Assembly: GCF_963675455.1 (NCBI RefSeq) | Contig: NZ_OY776217.1 | Span: 970,001 to 1,034,000 of the forward strand | Origin: Emcibacter sp. | Lineage (GTDB): Bacteria; Pseudomonadota; Alphaproteobacteria; Sphingomonadales; Emcibacteraceae | Length of the DNA: 64,000 nucleotides | Reading direction: 5' to 3' | Shown: piece after piece, positions 44,639 through 53,029 of the stretch | Position numbering within the stretch: the stretch's first letter is position 1 | How the letters are laid out: each line of letters starts with the position of its first letter | Translations under genes and position numbers: made by a program | Notes under the pieces: generated by a model | Database searches by the model: none | Told to the model about the DNA's origin: nothing | The model's input: the letters and a program-made list of their open reading frames with translations, nothing else

Positions 44639-44926
44639 ATGGTCCGAACAAGACATTCAGAAGATTTCAAGCGTGAGGCTGTCAAGCTGGCGCTGAGCAG
44701 CAATTTACCGCGGCAGGCCGTTGCCGAAGATTTGGGGATCGGCAAATCGACCCTTGGCAAGTGGATCACCGAACATCGACAGGCACAGCAGGGGGCGGAA
44801 GAGCCTTCCGGCGGGTCTGACGACCTTCACCAGGAGCTTGCCCGGCTTCGTCGCGAGAACAGGATATTGCGTGAGGAGCGCGAACTCTTAAAAAAAGCAA
44901 CCGCCTTCTTCGCAAGCCAAAAATAA
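44639..44926 (+). CDS. IS3 transposase OrfA
   Basis: A 95-residue helix-turn-helix protein (RTRHSEDFKREAVKLAL, AVAEDLGIGKSTLGKWI) with a C-terminal leucine-zipper-like helix (LARLRRENRILREERELLKK). GGAGGA precedes the ATG at 44639. A run of seven A near 44888-44894 followed by G is the usual frameshift site between OrfA and OrfB. The stop overlaps the OrfB ATG (TAATG). Confidence 0.9.
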   Translation: MVRTRHSEDFKREAVKLALSSNLPRQAVAEDLGIGKSTLGKWITEHRQAQQGAEEPSGGSDDLHQELARLRRENRILREERELLKKATAFFASQK

Positions 44927-45813
44927 TGCGCTACCGATTTATCGATGCGGAGAAGGCGCATCATCAGGTGGGCCGCCTCTGCAGCCTGCTGGAGGTTTGC
45001 CGGTCGGGCTATTATGCCTGGCGCAGCCGCCCTGCCAGCAAACGGTCCCGGGAGGACCTGGTGCTTCTGGCCCATATCAAGGCGGAGTTCGAAAGCAGCC
45101 ACTATTCCTACGGCCGCCCGCGGATGGTGGAAGAACTGAAGGCCAAGGGACTGGAGGTCGGGCACACCCGTATCGGGCGCCTGATGAGGGAGAATGGCAT
45201 TCAGGCCATTCGCAGCCGCAGGAAACGCTATCAGCGGCCCGGCCTCGTGCCGTCGTTCGGCTATGCCCCCAACCTGCTGGATCAGGACTTTACGGCCGAC
45301 AACTTATTGAATGCAGGCCCAATGAGAAATGGGTCGTTGACATCTCCTATGTCGCCACCCTGCGCGGCTGGATTTATCTGGCTGTGGTGATGGACCTTTA
45401 TTCCCGCCGCATTGTCGGATGGCATATGAGTGACCGGATGAAGCAGGATCTGGCCTTGCAGGCGCTAAAAATGGCCATCTCCCTGCGTCGGCCGGAGCCG
45501 GGTCTGATCCATCACTCAGACCGTGGCAATAGAATATATTTGGCAATATGTGGCGACAGAATACCAGATGACGCTGAAACAACATGCCATCGTCCCGTCC
45601 ATGTCCGGGAAAGGCAACTGCTATGACAATGCGGCTGTCGAGGCCTTCTTCAAAACCTTGAAAGCGGAACTTGTCTGGCGCGTGAAATTCGAAAGCCGGG
45701 AACAGGCAGAAAGGATCATCAATGAGTACATTATGAACTTCTATAACCGGAAAAGGCGACATTCGACCCTTGGCAACATCAGCCCGATGGCCTATGAAAA
45801 ATTAGCCGCCTAA
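44926..45813 (+). pseudogene. IS3 transposase OrfB, broken by two small insertions
   Basis: DDE integrase with HTH_21 region (SGYYAWRSRPASKRSREDLV) and core motifs WVVDISYVATLRGWIYLAVV, HHSDRG and NAAVEAFFKTLK. These motifs lie in different frames. The sequence AACTTATTGAATGC is inserted after TTTACGGCCGAC (near 45302-45315). A second insertion of similar size, AATAGAATATATTT, sits within the HSDRGGQYV region near 45527-45540. The catalytic residues remain but the frame is interrupted twice, so this copy is inactive. Confidence 0.85.
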
Positions 45814-45836
45814 AGAGCACGGTCCTGTCCACTTTT

Positions 45837-46490
45837 TTAAGACAAGTCCAGGTGATTTTTTCTGGGGAGATACTTTGGGAGATATAACTCCAGATAAGCA
45901 ACTTTTGCGCGGCAAGCTTCTTCCACATATTCTTCCGTTAATCTGTCGTTTTCCTCAACGGAGATCATAAACATGGCGTCAGCGATCTGAATGGCCCGAA
46001 AGAAGATTTGTCCAGGATTTTCGAGCGCAGGCAGGATGAAATATTTTTCAAGTAATGACATCAGCGCATCACCAAACCCAGCCTCCTTTGCACACCCGGC
46101 TCTTTTAATTTCAGGATCGGTCTTTATGCCCAGCATCAACTGGCGTGCGGCAATATCCTGGCTATAAAAATCGCATGCCGCCTTGGTATAGCTTCTCACA
46201 AGATCCTCCCAGGTTCCGGGACTCGGAAGATCCAGCGGTGAATTTATCATTTCGTCAGCAATCGAGGCCGCCAGATCTTTGAACAGTTCACGGATATCTG
46301 GGTAAAAATGATAGGTTGAGCTTGTGGCGATTCCCGCATGTTCTGCTACGGAAGGGAGGGTTATTTGCCCCATGTCTCTTTCGTTCAGGAGCTCCCTCGC
46401 TGCCTGGAGCAGTGCCAGTCTTCGTTCTCTACCGCGGGCCTGGGTATGTTTTCGCTTTGTTGTGTTTTCCAATGAAATGGACTCACTCAT
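45837..46490 (-). CDS. TetR-family regulator, C-terminus altered by IS3
   Basis: A 217-residue regulator. The N-terminal HTH spans about residues 18-65 (RERRLALLQAARELLNERDM, then LPSVAEHAGIATSSTYHFYP). The ligand-binding part follows (SYTKAACDFYSQDIAARQLM). The last four codons (LDLS) and the stop are contributed by the IS3 right inverted repeat, so the original C-terminus is lost, probably by a few residues only. It is divergent from the TonB-dependent receptor gene, with two palindromes between them, and probably represses that gene or itself. ATG 46490 is chosen over 46583 because the HTH follows at the usual distance. Confidence 0.85.
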   Translation of the reverse strand: MSESISLENTTKRKHTQARGRERRLALLQAARELLNERDMGQITLPSVAEHAGIATSSTYHFYPDIRELFKDLAASIADEMINSPLDLPSPGTWEDLVRSYTKAACDFYSQDIAARQLMLGIKTDPEIKRAGCAKEAGFGDALMSLLEKYFILPALENPGQIFFRAIQIADAMFMISVEENDRLTEEYVEEACRAKVAYLELYLPKYLPRKNHLDLS

Positions 46491-46547
46491 ATGCTGTTCC
46501 AATGGGCTTTTATTGTTCGTATTACACTCGTTGTTACACTTATACCA

Positions 46548-46582
46548 GAATATATTCCAATTTAATACTGGAATCGATTCCA
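46548..46582. promoter_or_regulatory. Two palindromic operator candidates
   Basis: GAATATATTC (46548-46557) and TGGAATCGATTCCA (46569-46582) lie with centres 23 bp apart in the divergent region between the TetR gene and the TonB receptor. Both carry GAAT/ATTC half-sites. The adjacent TetR protein is the natural candidate to bind them. Confidence 0.5.
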
Positions 46583-46744
46583 TGAACGGGGAGTCTTGTT
46601 TCAGGTAGGGATGAAGGCTCGGTTCCTTTTAAGGTATGTATATAATTGTTTTTATTGCGATATTTTTGTGGTGAATAATCGACTTGACTAAATTTAAAAA
46701 TTATAAATATACTCGAATAAATTACAAAAATAGAGGAGACGCAT

Positions 46745-48940
46745 ATGATTTTTCCAAAAGCAGGAGCTGTTTCGCTCACCGGTATGATTCTGGCTTCTTC
46801 CGCGCTGTTTCCAGTCAGTACGGTTGTTGCTCAGGGGATGGAGTTTGAAGAAATTGTTGTTCGCGCTCAAAAACGTGATCAATCCCTTCAGGATGTTCCC
46901 GTCGCCGTAACGGCCTTCCAGGCTTCTGAACTGGAAGCCTTTGATTTTTCCGATCCGGGGGATATCGCGGCCCAAACGCCCAACCTGCAGGTTTCGGGCG
47001 CTTATCAACAGGCCAAACCGGTTTTCGCCATGCGGGGCATCAGCTTTAAAAGCTTCAATGCCACGGACAGCCAGGCTGTCGGGGTTTACAGTGACGAGGT
47101 CTATATTTCCTCCCGCTCCGGCCAGTTGTTCCAGATGTTCGACCTGGAACGGGTTGAGGTCCTTCGCGGCCCGCAGGGTACTCTGTTTGGCAAGAACACC
47201 ACCGGCGGAGCCATCAGCTTTTTCGCCAAACGTCCGGGCGACGAATTCGCGGTGGATGGTTCGGTCACCTACGGGCGCTTCAATCAGTTTGATATAGAGG
47301 CTGGAGTAAGTGTGCCGGTTGTTAAAGACAAACTCGCGGCGCGGCTATCATTTGTTTCAAACGACCGCGATGGCTATACGCTCAATGAGTACACAGGCGA
47401 CAAGGTAAATAACCGGAATAACTGGGCGGCTCGGGCCCTTGTGGTATTTACGCCCGGGGAAGGGCAGGAATGGGTGCTGAATGTTCATGGCGGCAATAGC
47501 CGGGCAAGCAGCTCCTATTACCATAGTGTGGGTCTTGCCGGTGGAGAAGATTACTTCGGCTACTCCGAAAATCCCGACTTCCAGACTTTGTCTTCGGATA
47601 TTGATGCGCTGGAAAAAATTGAAAACCTTGGTGTGTCTTTAAATGGCACCATCGATTTTGACGGCTTCTCTCTCACCAGCATTTCAGCATATGAAAAGAC
47701 AGATTACTGGACCAACGAAGATTCTGATGCGAGTCCCAACGCGATTATTGATGTGATTTTCTCGGACTATTCCGAGCAATTCAGTCAGGAAGTAAGGCTT
47801 ACCTCCACCACGGACGGACCGCTGAACTGGATTGTCGGGGCTTATTATTTCACTGAAGACCTGGAGGCGCATAATGATTTCAACTTCACGCTGTTTGATG
47901 GCGTAAGTTATCAGGACTATGCGCAGGATACAGAAAATTTCGCAGTATTCGGTCAGGCGGGTTATGAGATTTCCGAACGGCTGCGGGCCACAGTTGGCGC
48001 GCGCTGGACATACGAAAAGAAAACCATCGATTTTGATGTGCTTGATCGATGGGTCTACACCATAAGCGGTGATCTGGAGACTCTGGTCAGCAGCGACATT
48101 CTGGACGCCAATGCCGAAGCCGGGATCGGTCCATCCAGAGACAATAACTGGGACGCCTTTACATGGCGGCTGGGTCTTGATTATGACCTGACCGATAATG
48201 TGCTGGTCTACGGCAGCTATAACCGCGGTTTCAAAAGCGGCGGATATAACGGTATTGTCTTCAATGATGGCGAATTCAGTGTTGTTGATCCGGAATTTGT
48301 CAATGCCTATGAAATCGGCTTCAAGTCTACGTTCCTGGATCGAAAACTGGTGCTGAATGTCGCGGCGTTTTACAATGAGTTCTCTGATCTTCAGTTGTTT
48401 AACTTTACAGAGGGACCGGGCGGTATTCCGGTTACCAGGATTGTCAACGCAGCGTCGGCCGAAGCTTACGGCGCCGAGATTGAAGTGACCGCTCGTCCAG
48501 TAGAAGGTCTTAAGATACAGCTTGGGCTTGGACTGGTGGACACCAAGCTAAAGGATGTGACTGCGGACGGTCTTGATGGTTTTGAAGGGAACGAGCTTGC
48601 GCTTGCGCCGAACATAAACCTCAGTGGCGTGGTGGATTATCGTCTTGAGCTGGGCGGGAATGCAGGCACAATCATACCCAGGTTCGAGTTCAACTATGTT
48701 GATGATCAATATTTCGATGCCTCAAATGATCCGCTCAACTTCCAGCCTGGTTACTGGGTGCTGAATGCGGCGTTGAGCTATGAGGATGCGGATGAACGCT
48801 ACTCGCTGTCAGTCTGGGTAAAGAACCTGGCGGATGAGGAATATCTGACAGAATCATTACCGTTTGCCGACTTTGGTTTGTACGAGCAGAAGCATAGTGA
48901 GCCCAGAACCTATGGTGTGACGTTCAGGTTCCGGTACTAA
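46745..48940 (+). CDS. TonB-dependent outer-membrane receptor
   Basis: A 731-residue receptor. A signal peptide (about 1-29, ending VVAQ) precedes the TonB box-like EEIVVRAQKR. The plug domain follows with SLQDVPVAVTAFQASELEA, PNLQVSG, FAMRGISF, and VEVLRGPQGTLFGKNTTGGAISF. The 22-strand barrel ends in an aromatic residue (GVTFRFRY). AGAGGAGAC precedes the start. It belongs to the type common in sphingomonad-like and related alphaproteobacteria for uptake of aromatic or other small organic substrates rather than a defined siderophore. Its position at the head of the catabolic cluster suggests that it imports the pathway's substrate. Confidence 0.93.
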   Translation: MIFPKAGAVSLTGMILASSALFPVSTVVAQGMEFEEIVVRAQKRDQSLQDVPVAVTAFQASELEAFDFSDPGDIAAQTPNLQVSGAYQQAKPVFAMRGISFKSFNATDSQAVGVYSDEVYISSRSGQLFQMFDLERVEVLRGPQGTLFGKNTTGGAISFFAKRPGDEFAVDGSVTYGRFNQFDIEAGVSVPVVKDKLAARLSFVSNDRDGYTLNEYTGDKVNNRNNWAARALVVFTPGEGQEWVLNVHGGNSRASSSYYHSVGLAGGEDYFGYSENPDFQTLSSDIDALEKIENLGVSLNGTIDFDGFSLTSISAYEKTDYWTNEDSDASPNAIIDVIFSDYSEQFSQEVRLTSTTDGPLNWIVGAYYFTEDLEAHNDFNFTLFDGVSYQDYAQDTENFAVFGQAGYEISERLRATVGARWTYEKKTIDFDVLDRWVYTISGDLETLVSSDILDANAEAGIGPSRDNNWDAFTWRLGLDYDLTDNVLVYGSYNRGFKSGGYNGIVFNDGEFSVVDPEFVNAYEIGFKSTFLDRKLVLNVAAFYNEFSDLQLFNFTEGPGGIPVTRIVNAASAEAYGAEIEVTARPVEGLKIQLGLGLVDTKLKDVTADGLDGFEGNELALAPNINLSGVVDYRLELGGNAGTIIPRFEFNYVDDQYFDASNDPLNFQPGYWVLNAALSYEDADERYSLSVWVKNLADEEYLTESLPFADFGLYEQKHSEPRTYGVTFRFRY

Positions 48941-48961
48941 TCTCTCTTGAACTACAGCCTA

Positions 48962-49027
48962 GGCAAAAAGGCATGGGACGGTTTCCAACCGTCTCTTCCC
49001 GGAAACCGGTTTCCATGTCTTTTTGCC
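48962..49027. other. Strongly folded intergenic element
   Basis: The outer arms GGCAAAAAGGCATGG and CCATGTCTTTTTGCC pair over 15 positions with one mismatch. Inside are GACGGTT-tcc-AACCGTC (48977-48993) and the perfect palindrome GGAAACCGGTTTCC (49001-49014). It lies between the TonB receptor and the flavoprotein gene, 32 bp before the latter's start. The T-rich right arm could make it a terminator or attenuator. Confidence 0.6.
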
Positions 49028-49058
49028 GCCTTTCCGGCCCCTAATGCAGGATAGACAC

Positions 49059-51032
49059 ATGAGCAAAAACTCAACATCACTGTCAGACCGGCAAAAGCGC
49101 AACTGGGGCGATATTACGCGCCGGGATTTTGTCGGTGGCACCCTTCTTGGAACCGGCGCTGCACTTCTTTCGGCCAACGCCCCGGGATTGCTTTCCGGTG
49201 TCGCGCGTGCTCAGACGCCTGGACTGACCATGACCGACATCGGTGATGACTGGACAGGTCCAGGCGGAATTGGCGATTACGCCGGCAAAAACGGCAACAC
49301 AGCAGAGGTGGTGCGGGCAGCGCATGGCGCGATCCGGAATCACTCCTATGATCAAGCCATAGCGGGTGCCAGTGATACCAATGAAGAATATGATCTGATT
49401 ATCGTCGGGTGCGGCATTGCCGGTTTGACAGCGGCATATATTACGCGCCGGGACAAGCCCGATGCAAAAATTTTGATGCTGGACCAGCACGCCATTTTCG
49501 GAGGCGAGGCCAAGCAGAATGAATTTGAGGTGGACGGCTATCGTCTGACTGGGCCCCAGGGGTCCACCGGAATTGTGGTGCCTTATGACCGGGCGAAGGC
49601 TGCCAATTTTATCAGTCCGCTCACCGATGAGATCGGCTTGCCGCAACAATATGAATTTCAAAAGGTACAGGGGCTGAAGAAGGATATTCTTGTGCCTGAG
49701 GACGCCTATAGCCCGATGCACGTGGCGTGGGAACGCTCCGACACCGGGTTCTATTATCCGGGTCACGGGTGGTCCAAGAATCCTTGGCGTACCGGGTTCA
49801 AGGATACGCCGCTTACAGAATCTCAGCGCAATGCTCTGATGAAACTGGAGCTTTACCGCAATCCACCCAAACGGGACGACTGGATGCAGTGGCTGGACAG
49901 TATTACTTATAAACAATTCATCGAACAGGAAGTCGGGATTACCGGGACTGATCTTGATGTTGTCACAGACTACCTGAATCCGCAAATGGCCGCTATGGGA
50001 TGCGGGCTTGGCGCTGATGCAGTTTCCGCACTCTCGGCGTTTAATTTTACGCAACCGGGCGTGAATGGTTACTGGCGCTATCTTGATGGAGGGTCCGATC
50101 CGACGGATGACATCTATCTGGCGTCTTTCCCGGGCGGGAATGCGATTATCGCCCGCAAACTTTTGAAGAAAACCATGCCTGATGTGTTCGAGGGCGAGGA
50201 CAATGTGGTTGACGTTTACCGTAGCAGGGTAAACTGGGCGGCGCTTGACAAGCCGAGGGCTGACGTACGCATGCGACTTTCCAGCACGGTGATCGGTATC
50301 CAGCATGATGGTGATCTGTCACGTGCAAAATCCGCTACCGTTACCTATGTAAAAGGCGGTAAGGTTTTCAGGACCAAGGCCAAAGCGGTCATTGCCGCCG
50401 GGCAGCAGCATGCGAACCGTCATATCTGCAGGGACATGCCGGAAGATGTGAATTGGGCGATGAAGCAATTCCATCATGCGCCTATGCTGGTCGCCAATGT
50501 GGCGGTCCGGAACTGGAAGTTTCTGGAAAAGCTGGGCGTGGCGTCGGCGCGATGGTTTGACGGCTTCGGCTGGTGGGCAAGTCTGCGCCGCAACCTTGTC
50601 CTTGGCGGCGAGGAAACGCAGCCGCTGGACCCGTCAAAGCCTTTTGTATTCACTCTCTACAATTCCTTCTGTCTTCCCGGCATGCCACATGATGAACAAT
50701 GCACGGCGGCGCGTATGAGCCTCTTTGCAATGTCTTACAGTGACATAGAAATGCAGATCCGGGACCAGTTTACGGAAATGTTCGGGGACTACGGGTTTAA
50801 TGCTGACCGGGATATCGCCGGTATCATCACCAACAGACAGGGGCACGCTTATCTGGTCGATCCACCGGGCTTCTTCTTCGGCAAGGACGGCAAGCCGTCG
50901 CCTCTCGAGGTACTCAAGAAACGTTACGGCCGGGTGGCATTTGCACATGCCGAACTATCCGGCGCCCAGATGTGGGAAACCGCTGCAGCCGAAGGCGAGC
51001 GGGCCGCTAATCAGATTTTGGAGATTTTGTAA
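49059..51032 (+). CDS. FAD-dependent oxidoreductase, spermidine-dehydrogenase-like
   Basis: A 657-residue flavoprotein. A twin-arginine signal (ITRRDFVGGTLLGTGAALLS) targets it to the periplasm. After it, EEYDLIIVGCGIAGLTAAYI is the FAD-binding dinucleotide fold. GGEAKQNEFEVDGYRLTGPQ and the C-terminal AHAELSGAQMWETAAAEGER complete the pattern of the SpdH-type amine dehydrogenases. The N-terminal VVRAAHGAIRNHSYDQA also matches that family's arrangement. A truncated TTQ amine dehydrogenase heavy-chain gene lies 0.5 kb downstream, so amine oxidation fits the context, though the substrate is not shown. It shares one base with the next gene's start (TAATG). Confidence 0.85.
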   Translation: MSKNSTSLSDRQKRNWGDITRRDFVGGTLLGTGAALLSANAPGLLSGVARAQTPGLTMTDIGDDWTGPGGIGDYAGKNGNTAEVVRAAHGAIRNHSYDQAIAGASDTNEEYDLIIVGCGIAGLTAAYITRRDKPDAKILMLDQHAIFGGEAKQNEFEVDGYRLTGPQGSTGIVVPYDRAKAANFISPLTDEIGLPQQYEFQKVQGLKKDILVPEDAYSPMHVAWERSDTGFYYPGHGWSKNPWRTGFKDTPLTESQRNALMKLELYRNPPKRDDWMQWLDSITYKQFIEQEVGITGTDLDVVTDYLNPQMAAMGCGLGADAVSALSAFNFTQPGVNGYWRYLDGGSDPTDDIYLASFPGGNAIIARKLLKKTMPDVFEGEDNVVDVYRSRVNWAALDKPRADVRMRLSSTVIGIQHDGDLSRAKSATVTYVKGGKVFRTKAKAVIAAGQQHANRHICRDMPEDVNWAMKQFHHAPMLVANVAVRNWKFLEKLGVASARWFDGFGWWASLRRNLVLGGEETQPLDPSKPFVFTLYNSFCLPGMPHDEQCTAARMSLFAMSYSDIEMQIRDQFTEMFGDYGFNADRDIAGIITNRQGHAYLVDPPGFFFGKDGKPSPLEVLKKRYGRVAFAHAELSGAQMWETAAAEGERAANQILEIL

Positions 51033-51493
51033 TGAAAAAGATTGTAACTTATGTATGTGTCGCTCTGTTTGGCGCTGTCGCCCTGTCCGGGTCGCTTCAG
51101 GCTGGAACGGACAAAGAACTAAAAGCGTTTGAGGCGGCAATCAAGGAAAAATACGACCTGAAGGTCAAGGCCTTTGCGGAAAATGACGCCGACACAATTG
51201 CTGACAAATTTTACAGCGAAGACGTTGTGTCCGTGGATCCGTCTGGAAAGGTAACCCTGGGGCGCGAGGCTCTCCGAAAGGAATATGAGCATATTGTGCC
51301 GACAGCCACGGTTTCCATAGAATCTGTGCACACTTTCGTTGATGGAGACGCGGGGTGGGACTGGGCGAATTTCCATGTAACGCCCACCGATCCCAATGAA
51401 AAGCCCTTCACTTTTATCATTCTTTTCTTGTGGGCCAAGGAAAACGGAGAGTGGATTTGCAAGGGCGACCAATATGTGGTCGGCGAACTCTGA
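51032..51493 (+). CDS. Secreted NTF2/SnoaL-like protein
   Basis: A 153-residue protein with a signal peptide (about 1-24, ending LQAG). The rest matches the DUF4440/SnoaL-like cone fold: ALREYEAKVKAFAENDADTI-type helix (here YDLKVKAFAENDADTIADKF), YSEDVVSVDPSGKVTLGREA, and the strand WICKGDQYVVGEL. No catalytic residues can be assigned. The TAATG overlap with the flavoprotein gene shows translational coupling, so it probably works with that enzyme in the periplasm. Confidence 0.8.
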   Translation: MKKIVTYVCVALFGAVALSGSLQAGTDKELKAFEAAIKEKYDLKVKAFAENDADTIADKFYSEDVVSVDPSGKVTLGREALRKEYEHIVPTATVSIESVHTFVDGDAGWDWANFHVTPTDPNEKPFTFIILFLWAKENGEWICKGDQYVVGEL

Positions 51494-51503
51494 CTGAAAC
51501 TCG

Positions 51504-51526
51504 AGCGGCCGATAGTATCGGCCGCT
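51504..51526. terminator. Perfect 23-bp hairpin after the NTF2-like gene
   Basis: Arms AGCGGCCGATA and TATCGGCCGCT with one central G begin 11 bp after the stop codon. There is no long T-run (only TTTCA), so it may act as a weak terminator or as an mRNA 3'-end stabiliser between the coupled pair and the next gene. Confidence 0.55.
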
Positions 51527-51577
51527 TTCACACCTCCCGCTTCCTGAAATTTAAATTTTTCCAAGTGAGACCGGACT

Positions 51578-51916
51578 ATGATGAGGAAGACCCTCTTAAC
51601 CACCCTTTTTTGGGTGGCGAGCCTGCCTGTAACTTCTTTTGCTGAGCTTTCTATCGAAGAAACACCGACTGTAAATAAACTGCCGGAGAGCTATCCGGCA
51701 GACTGGGTATTTGTTTCTGATGCCAGTTTTTACAGCATGGTGGCAGGGAAGGTTGTGTTGCTGGATGTGGGGGCGGACACACAACAGTATAAAAGTTCGA
51801 TTGGCGCGGCCCTGATGGGTGGATTTCTTGAGTCAAACAATGGCAAAGAGCTTTATACGACCCAGACTTTCTATAGCCGGGGCACCATCGGGAATTACGG
51901 TGCGGAATTACGGTGA
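51578..51916 (+). pseudogene. Amine dehydrogenase heavy chain, N-terminal fragment
   Basis: A 112-codon fragment. A signal peptide (MRKTLLTTLFWVASLPVTSFA) is followed by the start of the methylamine/aromatic-amine dehydrogenase heavy-chain propeller: ESYPADWVFVSDASFYSMVA, GKVVLLDVGADTQQYKSSIG, and ELYTTQTFYSRGT. At this point the family continues with RGxRTD, but here the repeat unit (GGAATTACGGTG...) takes over and the frame stops. A full heavy chain has about 390 residues, so roughly three quarters are lost. No light-chain gene with TTQ is present in the window. The fragment shows that a periplasmic amine dehydrogenase operon once continued here. Confidence 0.75.
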
Positions 51917-52110
51917 CAGTAACCGAATTTAATCTTTGTCCCTCTTTGGGGAGAAGTCATGTCAACTTCCGTACAAATCCTGCCCCCGCAACCAATCATA
52001 TGAAAAATATCTTTAAATTTCAGTTGGTTACGCATGCTGGATTCAGGGTTAAATATAATATCCAATAAAATCAATGTGTTAAGTTTGTAGGTTCAAATCA
52101 CCTGCAACCA
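51906..52110 (+). repeat. Repeat unit plus second tRNA-end copy
   Basis: From 51906, AATTACGGTGACAGTAACCG + AATT, then variable sequence, CAACTTCCGTACAAATCCTG and CCCCCGCAACCA at 51994. A second tRNA-like end, GTAGGTTCAAATCA + CCTGCAACCA, is at 52087-52110. The part 52050-52110 matches 61590-61642 (AAATATAATAT, AATCAA.GTGTT, TTTGTAGGTTCAAATCA). The insertion truncates the amine dehydrogenase gene. Confidence 0.65.
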
Positions 52111-52178
52111 AAGAAACAAAAACACCTTGCTTTACTATTGCTGTGTATGGTGCTTGAGAAACCAGGAGCAATTCAGTC

Positions 52179-52247
52179 AGCCCAATGGCGTGTGAAAAAT
52201 TAACCGCTTAAAGAGCTCTGTCCTGTCCATTTTTTAGGATAATTCCA
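52179..52247 (+). mobile_element. Degenerate right end of an IS3 copy
   Basis: CCAATGGCGTGTGAAAAATT, AACCGCTTAAAGAGCTCTGT and CCTGTCCATTTTTTAGGATA parallel the end of the intact element (GATGGCCTATGAAAAATTAG, CCTAAAGAGCACGG, CTGTCCACTTTTTTAAGACA) with many substitutions. Confidence 0.6.
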
Positions 52248-52306
52248 CTCATGTTGGGCATTGCACGGAACTAGTTCGGATTGATCTGGCTACATAGGTC
52301 AGCGTA

Positions 52307-52383
52307 ATATATGGAATAATATACTCCATATATTGACAGGGGCGCTTTTCCAGTTTAGTAAATATGGAGTAAAGTATTCCATA
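52307..52383 (+). promoter_or_regulatory. Promoter flanked by two operator palindromes
   Basis: A -35 TTGACA (52333-52338), a 17-bp spacer and a -10-like TAGTAA (52356-52361). On each side is a 21-bp dyad TATGGA-N9-TCCATA: 52310-52330 and 52363-52383, with starts 53 bp apart (five helical turns). The same dyad occurs once at 55073-55093. The spacing suits a pair of repressor dimers on one DNA face. Confidence 0.75.
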
Positions 52384-52411
52384 TAACGTTGATTAAGGGA
52401 AAGTGCGAAGA

Positions 52412-53011
52412 ATGATGTCTAAAGACGAACTAAGAATTTCACCGCTGAAGAGATCTGAATGGACAGAGGGTGCGCGCGACGTTTTCGCAGTCCTGGGTGG
52501 ACCCGAAGAACGGGAAAATGGACCGCGCTACAAAATTATATCCGTTCTCGCCAAGCATCCGCAGTTGATGCGCCCGTTTCTGGAGTATAACCGGCAACTA
52601 CTGATGAATTCGGTTCTGCCTGGGCGGGAACGTGAGCTGATCATCCTCTATGTGGGATGGACCTGTAGATCGGCATATGAATGGCTGAGCCATGTTCGTG
52701 AGGGATTACGGTCGGGAGTTATCACGGAAGAGGATATTTCTGCCCTGAAGCAAGGGTCGGATTCCTCCCACTGGGCGGATTTCGAGCGAACTCTTCTGCG
52801 AGCAGTAGATCAACTGCGGGAAACTCATACACTTGATGACGACCTGTGGACGGCAATTTCCGAAAAGTTTGATGAAACGCAGATGTTGGAGTTCTTGTTT
52901 GCTGTCGGCAATTATATTTTAATGTCCGGGGTGGTGAATGCTCTGCGCATGCCGCTGGAAGAAGGGGCCGAAGGAGCAGAGCTGGTCATCAAGTATGGCG
53001 TACCTTCTTAG
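52412..53011 (+). CDS. Carboxymuconolactone decarboxylase/AhpD-like protein
   Basis: A 199-residue all-helical protein. RPFLEYNRQLLMNSVLPGRE, RELIILYVGWTCRSAYEWLSHVREG and the later FLFAVGNYILMSG follow the CMD/AhpD pattern. The usual CxxC is reduced to a single Cys (WTCRSAYEW), with the His three residues later replaced by context EWLSHV. Proteins of this variant are frequent in gene clusters for degradation of steroids and aromatic acids; reaction unknown. It is the first gene behind the double-operator promoter and is followed 18 bp later by the PQQ dehydrogenase gene, so the two form one operon. ATG 52412 or 52415. Confidence 0.8.
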   Translation: MMSKDELRISPLKRSEWTEGARDVFAVLGGPEERENGPRYKIISVLAKHPQLMRPFLEYNRQLLMNSVLPGRERELIILYVGWTCRSAYEWLSHVREGLRSGVITEEDISALKQGSDSSHWADFERTLLRAVDQLRETHTLDDDLWTAISEKFDETQMLEFLFAVGNYILMSGVVNALRMPLEEGAEGAELVIKYGVPS

Positions 53012-53029
53012 ACAAGGCAGGAGGCTCAC

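Larger units (their letters stand above)
44574..45850 (+). mobile_element. IS3-family insertion sequence (1277 bp)
   Basis: Terminal inverted repeats of about 27 bp: TGGACTTGTCTTAAAAAAGT at 44574 and its complement ending at 45850. Inside are orfA and an orfB broken by two small insertions. Flanking bases do not form an obvious target duplication (GAC on the left, GGT on the right), so the copy may have caused a deletion or recombined with another copy. The right end lies within the C-terminus of the TetR gene. Remnants of the same family occur at 30.9-31.3, 31.8-31.9, 52.2 and 60.8-60.9 kb. Confidence 0.92.
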
